A DNA stretch of 6,296 nt from Burkholderiales bacterium (GCA_019234745.1 JAFAKZ010000254.1:1-6296); one strand, 5' to 3'. Positions 1-5,986 are shown, counted from the stretch's first letter. Notes: generated from the letters alone by a model not told the origin. Program-made: numbers and translations.

Positions 1-899
1 GTCGAACAGCGCCCGCGTCCACCGCAGATCGAGGCATGTGGAATGCCGGTCATGCGGCTCGCTTCCAGCACGGAGGTCGACAAGGGGATGTTGACCACGC
101 GGTTGCCGGGATAGGTCAGCTGAACAACGCCGCGCCGCATGTTCGCGCGCCAGCGCAGCCAGCGGGCGAGCAGCACCGTGCCAATCAGGCAAGCGACGCC
201 GATCCAGATGCCGTCGCGCACGGCAAATAGCCATTGTTGCTGCGCCTGGCTGGGCACCTGGCGCGCAGCGCGGACCATGTCCAGCCAGCCCGGCATCTGC
301 GCCAAGTGGCCTACCTCGCGGCCGCCCTCGATATAGCCCAACATGGCCAAGGTCGGCCACAGAATGGCGAGCGCAAACAGCGGGAAGCGCACGCGCGCGA
401 ACCACGGCTTTAGCTTGAGCCGAAAGTGCAGGCCTATCATGGCATGCGTCCATACGCTGAGCATCAGGATTTCCTGCACCAGACCACCCAGCTTGCTCAC
501 CGTCCAGTAGCTGTACAGCTCCCAGCTGAAATCGAGATTGGCACCGAAGGCCCAGTTGCCAATGCGCGTATTGGACACGTGCTGCGCGGCGAGGAACGGT
601 AGCGACAGCCCCAACATAAGCTGCGCGAGTTCCGGTGGCGACATGCGCAGCGAGCGGCGGCGAAACAATGCGTGGAGCGCCATGCAGAAATGGATGCCAA
701 GTGCACTGTATAGCAGCGGGCGCCCCACCGGCCCCATCCAGAACGAGGTGTTGACGCGCAGCATGGCATTCATGGCCGCCACCGACACCAGCCCCAGCGC
801 GTGATTGGTGAAGTGGCAAAGCACATAGCTCAACATGACCAGGCCCGTGATCAGCCGGGTTTGGCCCAGTATCCGCCGCAACGAGGGAGGTAGTGTCAT
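1..899 (-). CDS. Partial membrane-anchored redox sensor protein, probable class III adenylate cyclase of CyaC type (N-terminal part only)
   Basis: The reading frame is open from the ATG at 899 down to the window edge, giving 299 complete residues, so the 3' end is missing. About six hydrophobic helices are visible, roughly residues 15-40, 61-80, 92-112, 138-158, 170-189 and 229-247. Several carry histidines that could be haem ligands: H29 and H33 in helix 1 (LCHFTNHALGL), H70 and H76 in helix 2, H107 in helix 3, H152 and H158 in helix 4. From about residue 258 a soluble ferredoxin-like domain starts (QLTYPGNRVVNIPLSTSVLE) and reaches CGGRGRCS with C292 and C298, matching the first two cysteines of a C-x5-C-x2-C [2Fe-2S] site. 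A succinate-dehydrogenase-cytochrome-b-like six-helix anchor plus ferredoxin domain is known from redox-regulated class III adenylate cyclases such as rhizobial CyaC. The cyclase catalytic domain is not in the window, so cAMP output is inference. The alternative is a membrane ferredoxin with another effector. The ribosome-binding site is weak; the start was chosen because the family-like N-terminal helix follows directly. Confidence 0.8.
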   Translation of the reverse strand, partial: MTLPPSLRRILGQTRLITGLVMLSYVLCHFTNHALGLVSVAAMNAMLRVNTSFWMGPVGRPLLYSALGIHFCMALHALFRRRSLRMSPPELAQLMLGLSLPFLAAQHVSNTRIGNWAFGANLDFSWELYSYWTVSKLGGLVQEILMLSVWTHAMIGLHFRLKLKPWFARVRFPLFALAILWPTLAMLGYIEGGREVGHLAQMPGWLDMVRAARQVPSQAQQQWLFAVRDGIWIGVACLIGTVLLARWLRWRANMRRGVVQLTYPGNRVVNIPLSTSVLEASRMTGIPHASICGGRGRCS

Positions 900-927
900 C
901 TTGCCGCTTGCACCACGAAGTGAATGG

Positions 928-958
928 GTTATGAACGAATCGGCCTGGGTCGGTTCAA
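928..958 (-). promoter_or_regulatory. Weak candidate promoter for the cyclase-like gene
   Basis: On the minus strand TTGAAC (953-958) could serve as a -35 box, with four of six consensus bases. CATAAC (928-933) could serve as a -10 box, also four of six. The spacer of 19 bp is longer than ideal. The pair lies about 30-60 bp upstream of the start at 899, which is a sensible place. No clear operator was seen near it. Confidence 0.25.
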
Positions 959-1034
959 ACTGCCGCTACGCTGCCTTGTTGGCGATTTTGCAGCATAGCT
1001 TGAAGCGCGCAATTATGTCCTGCCGTGATGACGC

Positions 1035-1040
1035 TACAAT
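1035..1040 (+). promoter_or_regulatory. Candidate -10 box (TACAAT) for the Sel1-repeat gene pair
   Basis: TACAAT matches five of six bases of the sigma-70 -10 consensus. It lies 34 bp upstream of the ATG at 1075, predicting a short leader of about 28 nt that contains the GGAG ribosome-binding site. No good -35 box sits at 16-18 bp spacing (TTATGT at 1013-1018 is the nearest and is poor). The promoter may therefore be weak or activator-dependent. The 175-bp divergent region 900-1074 holds nothing else that I can recognise. Confidence 0.4.
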
Positions 1041-1063
1041 GCCAGCCCAAGCGCCGGCCTTCT

Positions 1064-1067
1064 GGAG
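1064..1067 (+). promoter_or_regulatory. Shine-Dalgarno GGAG that fixes the start of the first Sel1 gene
   Basis: GGAG lies 7 nt before the ATG at 1075, inside the context TCTGGAGAAACACC. It favours this ATG over in-frame upstream ATGs (the frame stays open back to 835). It also leaves a proper signal peptide at the protein's N-terminus. Confidence 0.75.
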
Positions 1068-1074
1068 AAACACC

Positions 1075-2106
1075 ATGCACCCCACGCGCACGCTCGCGCT
1101 CTTGTTCAGCCTGCTTTCCCTTACTGCCCTTGCGGGTGAAACGGAGGCGCTTGCCGCTTATAACGCGCATAACTATGCACGCGCCCTGAGCGAATGGCAG
1201 CCGCTGGCCAACGCCGGCAATGCGCGAGCACAGTTCGGCATGGGCAAGCTCTATGAGGCCGGACAAGGGGTCACGCAGGACTATGCAACAGCCGCGAGTT
1301 GGATGCGCAAGGCTGCTACCCAAGGTGACGCCGACGCACAGAACACCCTGGGCCGCTACTACCTGCAAGGCCATGGCGTGGCGCAGGATGCGGCCCAGGC
1401 GGCAAGCTGGTTCCAACGCGCCGCCAAGCAAGATAACCCGTCGGCCCAAAACAACCTGGCCAGCCTCTACCTGGAAGGACACGGCGTGACACAGGATCTG
1501 GCACGGGCAGCAGCGCTCTACAAGCAGTCGGCCGAGCAGGGCTATGCCATCGCACAGAACAACCTGGGCCTGCTCTATATGCGCGGCCAGGGCGTTGCAC
1601 GCGATCCGAAGACGGCGGCCGGCTGGTTCGAGAAATCGGCCATGCAAGGTAATGCGGATGGGGAATTCTATGCCGGCATGGTGTACTACCATGGAACAGG
1701 CGTGAAGAAGAGCAATATCGATGGTGTCGGTTGGTATCACAAGGCGGCCGAACAGGGCCACGTGGCCGCGCAAACGGCACTGGCCATGGCCATCCTGAAG
1801 GGTGACGCGGGCGATGCTTATACGCAGCTAGAGGCTATCCACCTGCTACATAAGGCGGCGGAAGCGGGCTATATGCAGGCGCAGCACAACCTGGCCATCT
1901 ACTACGCCAATGGTGAAGGCGACGACCACGACGTGGGCCAGGCCTATTTCTGGATCGAAGTAGCAGCCAAGAACGGCGACACGCAGGGCGATAAGCTACG
2001 CGAGGCGCTCACGGCGCAGCTTCCAGCCGAGAAACTGCAGGCAGCCCGTTCATCGGTCACCGTCTGGATGGCAGCTCATCCTGCCGCCGCACCGGCTGTG
2101 CAATAA
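1075..2106 (+). CDS. Secreted Sel1-like repeat protein (343 aa), first of a tandem pair
   Basis: The product is an exported helical-repeat protein. Sel1-like repeats are a TPR-related family of paired helices that usually act as protein-interaction scaffolds; the partner here is unknown. Residues 1-20 form a signal peptide with a basic start (MHPTRT), a Leu-rich core and an ALA|GE cleavage site. A first helix pair (about 22-49, YNAHNYARALSEWQPLANAG) precedes the Sel1 units. Unit starts fall at residues 50, 86, 122, 158, 194, 230 and 267, each reading like AQNNLGLLYxxGxGVxxDxxxAAxWxxxAA. The spacing is exactly 36 residues except for one extra residue in unit 6. Unit 7 ends in the cap-like AYFWIEVAAKNGD. 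A C-terminal helix (about 305-335) ends with VWMAAH, followed by an Ala/Pro tail. The mature protein has no cysteine. It is 27 bp upstream of a longer paralogue and probably cotranscribed with it. Membership in the Sel1 family is secure; the biological role is not. Confidence 0.93.
   Translation: MHPTRTLALLFSLLSLTALAGETEALAAYNAHNYARALSEWQPLANAGNARAQFGMGKLYEAGQGVTQDYATAASWMRKAATQGDADAQNTLGRYYLQGHGVAQDAAQAASWFQRAAKQDNPSAQNNLASLYLEGHGVTQDLARAAALYKQSAEQGYAIAQNNLGLLYMRGQGVARDPKTAAGWFEKSAMQGNADGEFYAGMVYYHGTGVKKSNIDGVGWYHKAAEQGHVAAQTALAMAILKGDAGDAYTQLEAIHLLHKAAEAGYMQAQHNLAIYYANGEGDDHDVGQAYFWIEVAAKNGDTQGDKLREALTAQLPAEKLQAARSSVTVWMAAHPAAAPAVQ
1222..1974 (+). repeat. Array of about seven Sel1-like units (108-bp period)
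   Basis: The array covers residues 50-300 of the first Sel1 protein. Five successive units are exactly 36 codons long, the sixth has 37, and the seventh is the terminal, partly degenerate unit. The conserved core in each is [AQ]xxLGxxYxxGxGV-x2-D-x3-A-x2-W-x3-AA-x2-G. The periodicity is a coding repeat; the DNA of the units is clearly diverged, so it is not a simple satellite. Confidence 0.9.
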
Positions 2107-2133
2107 GGATTCAATACAGGTATCGACATCGCC

Positions 2134-3999
2134 ATGCGAGCCTATATCCAACGCATCATCGTCTTGGTCACCGGACTGTTGCCAATACATTGCCTTGCCG
2201 GCTTTCAGGAAGGCGAGGCGGCATTCAATGCCCGCAACTATGCAGTAGCCGCACGCGAATGGCAGCCCTTGGCCGACGCGGGTGACGTGCGCGCACAGGT
2301 CAGGTTGGGCGAGCTGTACGCCGATGGACTGGGCGTAATGAAAGACGAGGCTCGTGCGTTAGCGCTGTTCCGCCGTCCCGCCGAGCGTGGTGATGCAGCC
2401 GCGCAACTGGCCTTGGGGCGCATGTACCTGGAAGGTCGTGGCGTGGCGAGGAATGTCGCGCAGGGTGCCGCCTGGTATGCCACGGCCGCGGCCGTCGACT
2501 ACGCGCCCGCCCAGGTTGCACTGGGGCGGCTGTACCAGGCCGGACTGGGTGTCACCCGTGACGATGCACAGGCGCTGAGCTGGTTCCAGAAGGCGGCCGA
2601 CCAAGGTGATGCGGAGGGCGCGGACGAGCTGGGCTTGGCCTACAGCCGCGGCCAGGGTGTGACCAAAGATGCGGTAGCATCCGCCAATTGGTTCAAGAAG
2701 GCAGCGGACCAGAACCTTGGCCGCGCGCAGCTGCACTACGCGACCGTGCTATTCAACGGTCTGGGTGTAGCGCGCGACGAGGGAGCTGCCGCCATGTGGT
2801 TCGGCAAAGCGGCGCAGCAAGGGGTGGCGGACGCGGAAGAGGCACTGGGCCGTCTGTATGCCCGCGGTGCGGGCGTCAAGCAGGACAAGGCAGCCGCTGT
2901 CGACTGGTTCCGGCGCGCCGCTGATCACGGCTCCGCTCGCGGGCAGATCGCACTGGCGGAGGCGTACGGCCAGGGGGACGGTGTGGTGCACGATGACGCC
3001 ATGTCGGCCCAATGGTATCGCAAGGCGGCCGACCAGGGCTCATCCATCGCGCAATACAACCTGGGCCGCTTCTACCTGTGGGGGCGCGGCGTCGCCCAGA
3101 ACGACACGCAAGCGGCGCAATGGCTGCAGCGTGCAGCTGACCAGGGACTCGCGCCGGCCAAGCTGGAATTAAGCGTACTCTATGCCGCCGGGCGTGGCGT
3201 ACAGAAGGACGAGCAGCGGTCGACCAGCCTATTGCATGAGGCAGCCGAGGGCGGCGCGGCCGAGGCCCAGTATTACGTCGGCCTGCGCTCGGCCATGGGC
3301 CGTACGGTAGCGCAAAATGATCGGGATGCGGAACAATGGTTCCGTAAGGCAGCGAAGCAGGGCTATGCGCTGGCCGAAACGGCTTTGGGCAATTTCTACC
3401 TGGACCACCGCGCCGGCCTGCAAGGTGACGACGAGGCCGTGGCGCTATTCGGAGATGCCGCCAGGCAGGGCGAGCCCGGCGGCCAATACGGCCTGGGCTG
3501 GTGCCTAGCCTACGGGCGCGGTACGGCGCAGAACGACCCGCAGGCCGTAGCACTCTATATGAAGGCGGCCGACCAAGGCTACGCAGCCGCGCAGACCAGC
3601 CTGGCCTGGATGTACACCCAGGGCCGTGGCGTTACGCGCGATGAGAGCAAGGCCTTCGAGTTGTACGGTCACGCAGCAGCGCAGGGCTTCGTGCCGGCCG
3701 AGGAAAGCCTGGCCGAGATGTACGAGCTGGGCCGCGGCACGTCGCGCGACTTGAAGCAGGCCCGCTACTGGTACCACGCCGCGGCCGAGGCAGGCATACC
3801 TCAGGCCATGTACAACCTCGGTCGGCTCAGCAGCGATGACCCGGTGCAGGCATGGGTATGGCTGGAGCTGGCCGCACGCAGCAAGATCAGCCAAGCGGTG
3901 GCTGAGCGGGACCGCCTTACGCCGCAGCTCAGCGAGGCACAGCGCCAGAAGGCGGCTGACACGATCAAGGCCTGGCTAGCCGCACACGGCGGCGCTTGA
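2134..3999 (+). CDS. Secreted Sel1-like repeat protein (621 aa), second of a tandem pair
   Basis: This is a longer paralogue of the gene upstream. Residues 1-22 form a signal peptide (MRAYIQR, then IIVLVTGLLPIHCLA). The best cleavage is after CLA; the cysteine at 20 has His before it, so a lipoprotein site is unlikely. A helix pair matching the paralogue follows (FNARNYAVAAREWQPLADAG, about 31-50). Then come 15 Sel1 units starting at residue 52 and every 36 residues thereafter to 556, with no insertion or deletion among the first 14. The last unit is shortened and ends in VQAWVWLELAARS. The C-terminal cap (about 588-621) contains LTPQLSEAQRQKAADTIKAW and ends LAAHGGA, mirroring the paralogue. 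The family role is scaffold or adaptor, as in HcpC, EsiB and AlgK; no specific partner can be named. The ribosome-binding site is poor (an AGG 13 nt upstream), so expression may depend on translational coupling to the first gene. Confidence 0.93.
   Translation: MRAYIQRIIVLVTGLLPIHCLAGFQEGEAAFNARNYAVAAREWQPLADAGDVRAQVRLGELYADGLGVMKDEARALALFRRPAERGDAAAQLALGRMYLEGRGVARNVAQGAAWYATAAAVDYAPAQVALGRLYQAGLGVTRDDAQALSWFQKAADQGDAEGADELGLAYSRGQGVTKDAVASANWFKKAADQNLGRAQLHYATVLFNGLGVARDEGAAAMWFGKAAQQGVADAEEALGRLYARGAGVKQDKAAAVDWFRRAADHGSARGQIALAEAYGQGDGVVHDDAMSAQWYRKAADQGSSIAQYNLGRFYLWGRGVAQNDTQAAQWLQRAADQGLAPAKLELSVLYAAGRGVQKDEQRSTSLLHEAAEGGAAEAQYYVGLRSAMGRTVAQNDRDAEQWFRKAAKQGYALAETALGNFYLDHRAGLQGDDEAVALFGDAARQGEPGGQYGLGWCLAYGRGTAQNDPQAVALYMKAADQGYAAAQTSLAWMYTQGRGVTRDESKAFELYGHAAAQGFVPAEESLAEMYELGRGTSRDLKQARYWYHAAAEAGIPQAMYNLGRLSSDDPVQAWVWLELAARSKISQAVAERDRLTPQLSEAQRQKAADTIKAWLAAHGGA
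2287..3879 (+). repeat. Array of 15 Sel1-like units in perfect 108-bp phase
   Basis: Fourteen full units of exactly 36 codons run from residue 52 to residue 555 (2287-3798), and a shortened fifteenth unit follows. A 17-bp core encoding KAADQG is identical at 2590-2606 and 3562-3578, and one base different at 3022-3038. These copies are spaced by multiples of 108 bp (432 and 972). Most of the remaining unit DNA is diverged. Confidence 0.9.
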
Positions 4000-4006
4000 G
4001 CCGCCG
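3987..4006. terminator. GC-rich hairpin at the convergent gene junction (possible bidirectional terminator)
   Basis: CGGCGGC (3987-3993) pairs with GCCGCCG (4000-4006) around a 6-nt loop that contains the TGA stop of the second Sel1 gene. The seven base pairs are all G-C. No T-run follows on either strand, so this is not a canonical intrinsic terminator. It may act as a weak or Rho-assisted stop or as a 3'-end stabiliser. The two convergent genes have only 9 bp between their stop codons and no better terminator is visible there. Confidence 0.35.
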
Positions 4007-4008
4007 GC

Positions 4009-5934
4009 CTACATCTTTCCGGTAACGCCTGCCCCTTGCAGCGCCACCACGCGACGAGCACCGCTCGCGGGCTGATACAGTACCTGGCTGCGCAGATTGC
4101 TCATCACGCGCTGGAAGAAGGGACGATAGTGCTCATACACGTCGGCCGCACAAATGCGGCTGCTGCGCGAGACGGTGAGGGAGCGCTCCACCTCAAGCAC
4201 TTTGTTGCGCAGCGTATAACTGGCCTTGTAGTGAAACGCACCGTCCGCGATGTCCATATTGCTAGGGATCGACAGCAGTTTGACACTGGTCGGCAGCTGC
4301 AGGCTGAAATGCTCGTGTCGGTCCACGTTGTAGCAGACCATCTCCGACTCCCGGTGCTTGTTGTTCGACACATAGTCTTCTGCGGTCCGGGCAATCGGCG
4401 CCGGCCCTTGCAGGCTGCTGAGCGTGGGGAGCCCCAGTCCGAATGGGCCCGGTACTGCCGCGTAGCCAAACAGGGTCGCGCGGTAGGCGTACTCGAAGTC
4501 GTGGTCAAGCTTGTCCGGCTCGCCCGTGCTGATAACCTCGCCGTTACCGGCCAAGTTGTCGGCCGCCAACACCTCGCGCACGAAATCGCGCCGATCCTGC
4601 GGTTGGATATTGCGGAAATACTGGCGCGCACCGGTCGACTCCGAACCGTGCAGCACGAAGCGAACGCTCATATCCAGGTCGCCCGTGGGCTGCACAGCCA
4701 GCCTGGCGTCGAGCCACGATGCCATCTTCTGGTTGCCGTCGATGGGCACCGTCTTGACCTCGCCCGTTGCCACAAGCAGCGCCGGCTTGCCGGCTTCCGC
4801 TTCAGGCACCGTGCCCAGCGGCAGGTTGTTGGCCGTGGAGTCCAACCACAGGTCGAGCGAGGGAACATAGGTGATCACGTGATCGAAGCCGTTGGCCAAG
4901 GTTGTATGCGGCAGGCGGTAGAGCGCGCCGCCGTAATCGATCAAGGCCTGGGAGCTGGGAATATTGCGTGCCTTGAGCAAAGCCTCCAGCAAGATGGCGT
5001 GGCCCTTGCAGTCGCCGTAGCGATTCTTCAGCACGTCGTCGGCCGGCACGGGCACTACACCGCCTGCGCCGAAGTAGATTGCGACATAGCGGATATTGCG
5101 GCTCACCCAGTCTGCGAGGCGCAGTGCGACCTCGTGGGGGTCGGTCGCGCCGCCGGCGACCTGGTCGGCCAGTGCCTGGATGGCGGGGGTGACGACCGAC
5201 TTGTCGGCCGAACCGCTCCGGTAGGCAGCTGCCAACTCGTCGTAGCCGCCAAAGGTCGTGACGATGATATGGGGGCTGGTCAGCACGAGCGCCAGCGAAT
5301 CCTGCTCGTAAGGCTTGCGCACATTGTTGCTGATCCTCCAGCTATGGCGCATCCGACCATCCGGCAAGGCGCTGTCGACCTGTACGAAGCCGACATTCTC
5401 CACGTGGAGCGCCAAACTAGCCGGCGCATCGACGATCAATTCGGCATCGGTGCTGAGCTGGTCCAAGCGCTGTTCGACGTCGACGTTGTAATGGCCGGGA
5501 TAGAGCGCGCGGTGCTGTTCGCTGTGGCGGACATAATGCAGCGTGTCGCCCACCTTCACGTCGGGGAACACAAGTACCTTGACGCGATCCTGCGTCAACA
5601 TGGGCGCGCTGATGCCGGTGGCCTGCGAGCGATCATGCACGGCCGTAGCAACGTCTACATCGGTACGCGTACCATCGACGTGTTCCACCCAGGCGGCCTT
5701 GACGTCCGTGGTACCGAAATCCGGGTTGTAGCCCATCGCCACCTGGCTGGCGCTTTGCACTGCGGCGGCCGACAAGAGCGTATAGGCCGTTTCATAGTCG
5801 CTGACATAGGTGCCGTCCGCATGCAGGTCGACGTGGTTGCGGTCCAACAGAATGCGGAAATGCACGGGGTCCGCTTCCGCGGCCATGGCTTGTCCGGCAG
5901 CAAGCAACAGGCCGGCGATCAGAAGGTGTTTCAT
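4009..5934 (-). CDS. Exported DUF3857 / transglutaminase-like domain protein (641 aa)
   Basis: The protein begins MKHLLIAGLLLAAGQAMA, a classical signal peptide with cleavage after AMA or AMAA, so it should act in the periplasm or outside. Residues about 40-215 resemble DUF3857, a beta-rich domain that commonly precedes transglutaminase-like cores. Residues about 255-370 form the transglutaminase-like core (papain fold). Its triad residues are visible: C309 in YGDCKGHAILLEALL, H352 in GFDHVITY and D365 in LWLDSTA. The C-terminal 270 residues have no motif I can name; the family usually has a second beta-rich part there. Bacterial members are mostly uncharacterised; protease, amidase or crosslinking activity are all possible, so no substrate is assigned. 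The frame stays open upstream to 6120, but that would overlap the end of aspS and bury the signal peptide. AAGAG lies 4 nt before the ATG at 5934. Two further cysteines (C534, C595) could pair in an oxidising compartment. Confidence 0.9.
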   Translation of the reverse strand: MKHLLIAGLLLAAGQAMAAEADPVHFRILLDRNHVDLHADGTYVSDYETAYTLLSAAAVQSASQVAMGYNPDFGTTDVKAAWVEHVDGTRTDVDVATAVHDRSQATGISAPMLTQDRVKVLVFPDVKVGDTLHYVRHSEQHRALYPGHYNVDVEQRLDQLSTDAELIVDAPASLALHVENVGFVQVDSALPDGRMRHSWRISNNVRKPYEQDSLALVLTSPHIIVTTFGGYDELAAAYRSGSADKSVVTPAIQALADQVAGGATDPHEVALRLADWVSRNIRYVAIYFGAGGVVPVPADDVLKNRYGDCKGHAILLEALLKARNIPSSQALIDYGGALYRLPHTTLANGFDHVITYVPSLDLWLDSTANNLPLGTVPEAEAGKPALLVATGEVKTVPIDGNQKMASWLDARLAVQPTGDLDMSVRFVLHGSESTGARQYFRNIQPQDRRDFVREVLAADNLAGNGEVISTGEPDKLDHDFEYAYRATLFGYAAVPGPFGLGLPTLSSLQGPAPIARTAEDYVSNNKHRESEMVCYNVDRHEHFSLQLPTSVKLLSIPSNMDIADGAFHYKASYTLRNKVLEVERSLTVSRSSRICAADVYEHYRPFFQRVMSNLRSQVLYQPASGARRVVALQGAGVTGKM

Positions 5935-5938
5935 CCAA

Positions 5939-5943
5939 CTCTT
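5939..5943 (-). promoter_or_regulatory. Probable ribosome-binding site of the transglutaminase-like gene
   Basis: On the minus strand AAGAG, within TAGAAAGAGTTGG, lies 4 nt before the ATG at 5934. It is a modest match with short spacing. Together with the signal peptide that follows, it supports this start over the much longer open frame reaching 6120. Confidence 0.5.
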
Positions 5944-5952
5944 TCTAGACTG

Positions 5953-5968
5953 GGGTGCGATCGCACCC
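5953..5968. promoter_or_regulatory. Perfect 16-bp palindrome in the leader of the transglutaminase-like gene (possible operator)
   Basis: GGGTGCGATCGCACCC reads identically on both strands, with 8-bp arms and no spacer. It lies 19 bp upstream of the start codon at 5934 and 12 bp downstream of a TATGAT -10 candidate. That places it just after the predicted transcription start, where a dimeric repressor could act. As RNA it could form a short stem with a GAUC loop. No regulator is recognised from the sequence. Confidence 0.45.
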
Positions 5969-5980
5969 GCTCTTACCCAT

Positions 5981-5986
5981 ATCATA
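5981..5986 (-). promoter_or_regulatory. Candidate -10 box (TATGAT) for the transglutaminase-like gene
   Basis: TATGAT on the minus strand matches five of six consensus bases and lies 46 bp upstream of the start. A -35 box at 16-18 bp spacing would fall inside the aspS terminator (6003-6010) and no good one is seen there. The promoter assignment is therefore tentative. The strong terminator just upstream does imply that this gene needs its own promoter. Confidence 0.4.

Noticed and set aside
36..804. Several short plus- and minus-strand open frames (for example 36-230, 139-336, 497-769, 538-804)
   Set aside because: They overlap the long minus-strand frame 899 to 1, whose product has clear transmembrane helices and a ferredoxin motif. 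The short frames have no domain, no good start and low-complexity translations.
835..1074. Upstream extension of the first Sel1 gene to an ATG at 835
   Set aside because: It would overlap the 5' end of the divergent cyclase-like gene and bury the signal peptide 80 residues inside. The ATG at 1075 has a GGAG site and gives a proper signal peptide.
900..1074. CRP/Clp site (TGTGA-N6-TCACA) in the divergent region
   Set aside because: Only isolated GTGA half-sites are present, with no properly spaced partner.
955..1773. 272-residue minus-strand open frame opposite the first Sel1 gene
   Set aside because: It is an antisense shadow of a GC-rich coding repeat. Its 36-residue periodicity only mirrors the sense repeats, and no family is recognised.
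2182..2199. Possible lipoprotein signal (C20) in the second Sel1 protein
   Set aside because: The residues before the cysteine are P-I-H. His at -1 does not fit a lipobox, and cleavage after CLA by the ordinary signal peptidase fits better.
2876..3553. 225-residue minus-strand open frame opposite the second Sel1 gene
   Set aside because: It is an Arg/Pro-rich translation typical of the antisense of GC-rich genes. It lies wholly within a well-supported gene.
2287..3798. 108-bp periodicity as a possible CRISPR or satellite array
   Set aside because: The period is 36 codons of Sel1 repeats, the units differ widely in DNA sequence, and the frame is open throughout.
5957..5964. GCGATCGC as a cyanobacterial HIP1 element
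   Set aside because: It is a single copy at the centre of a longer palindrome, and aspS points to a proteobacterium, so the match is coincidental.
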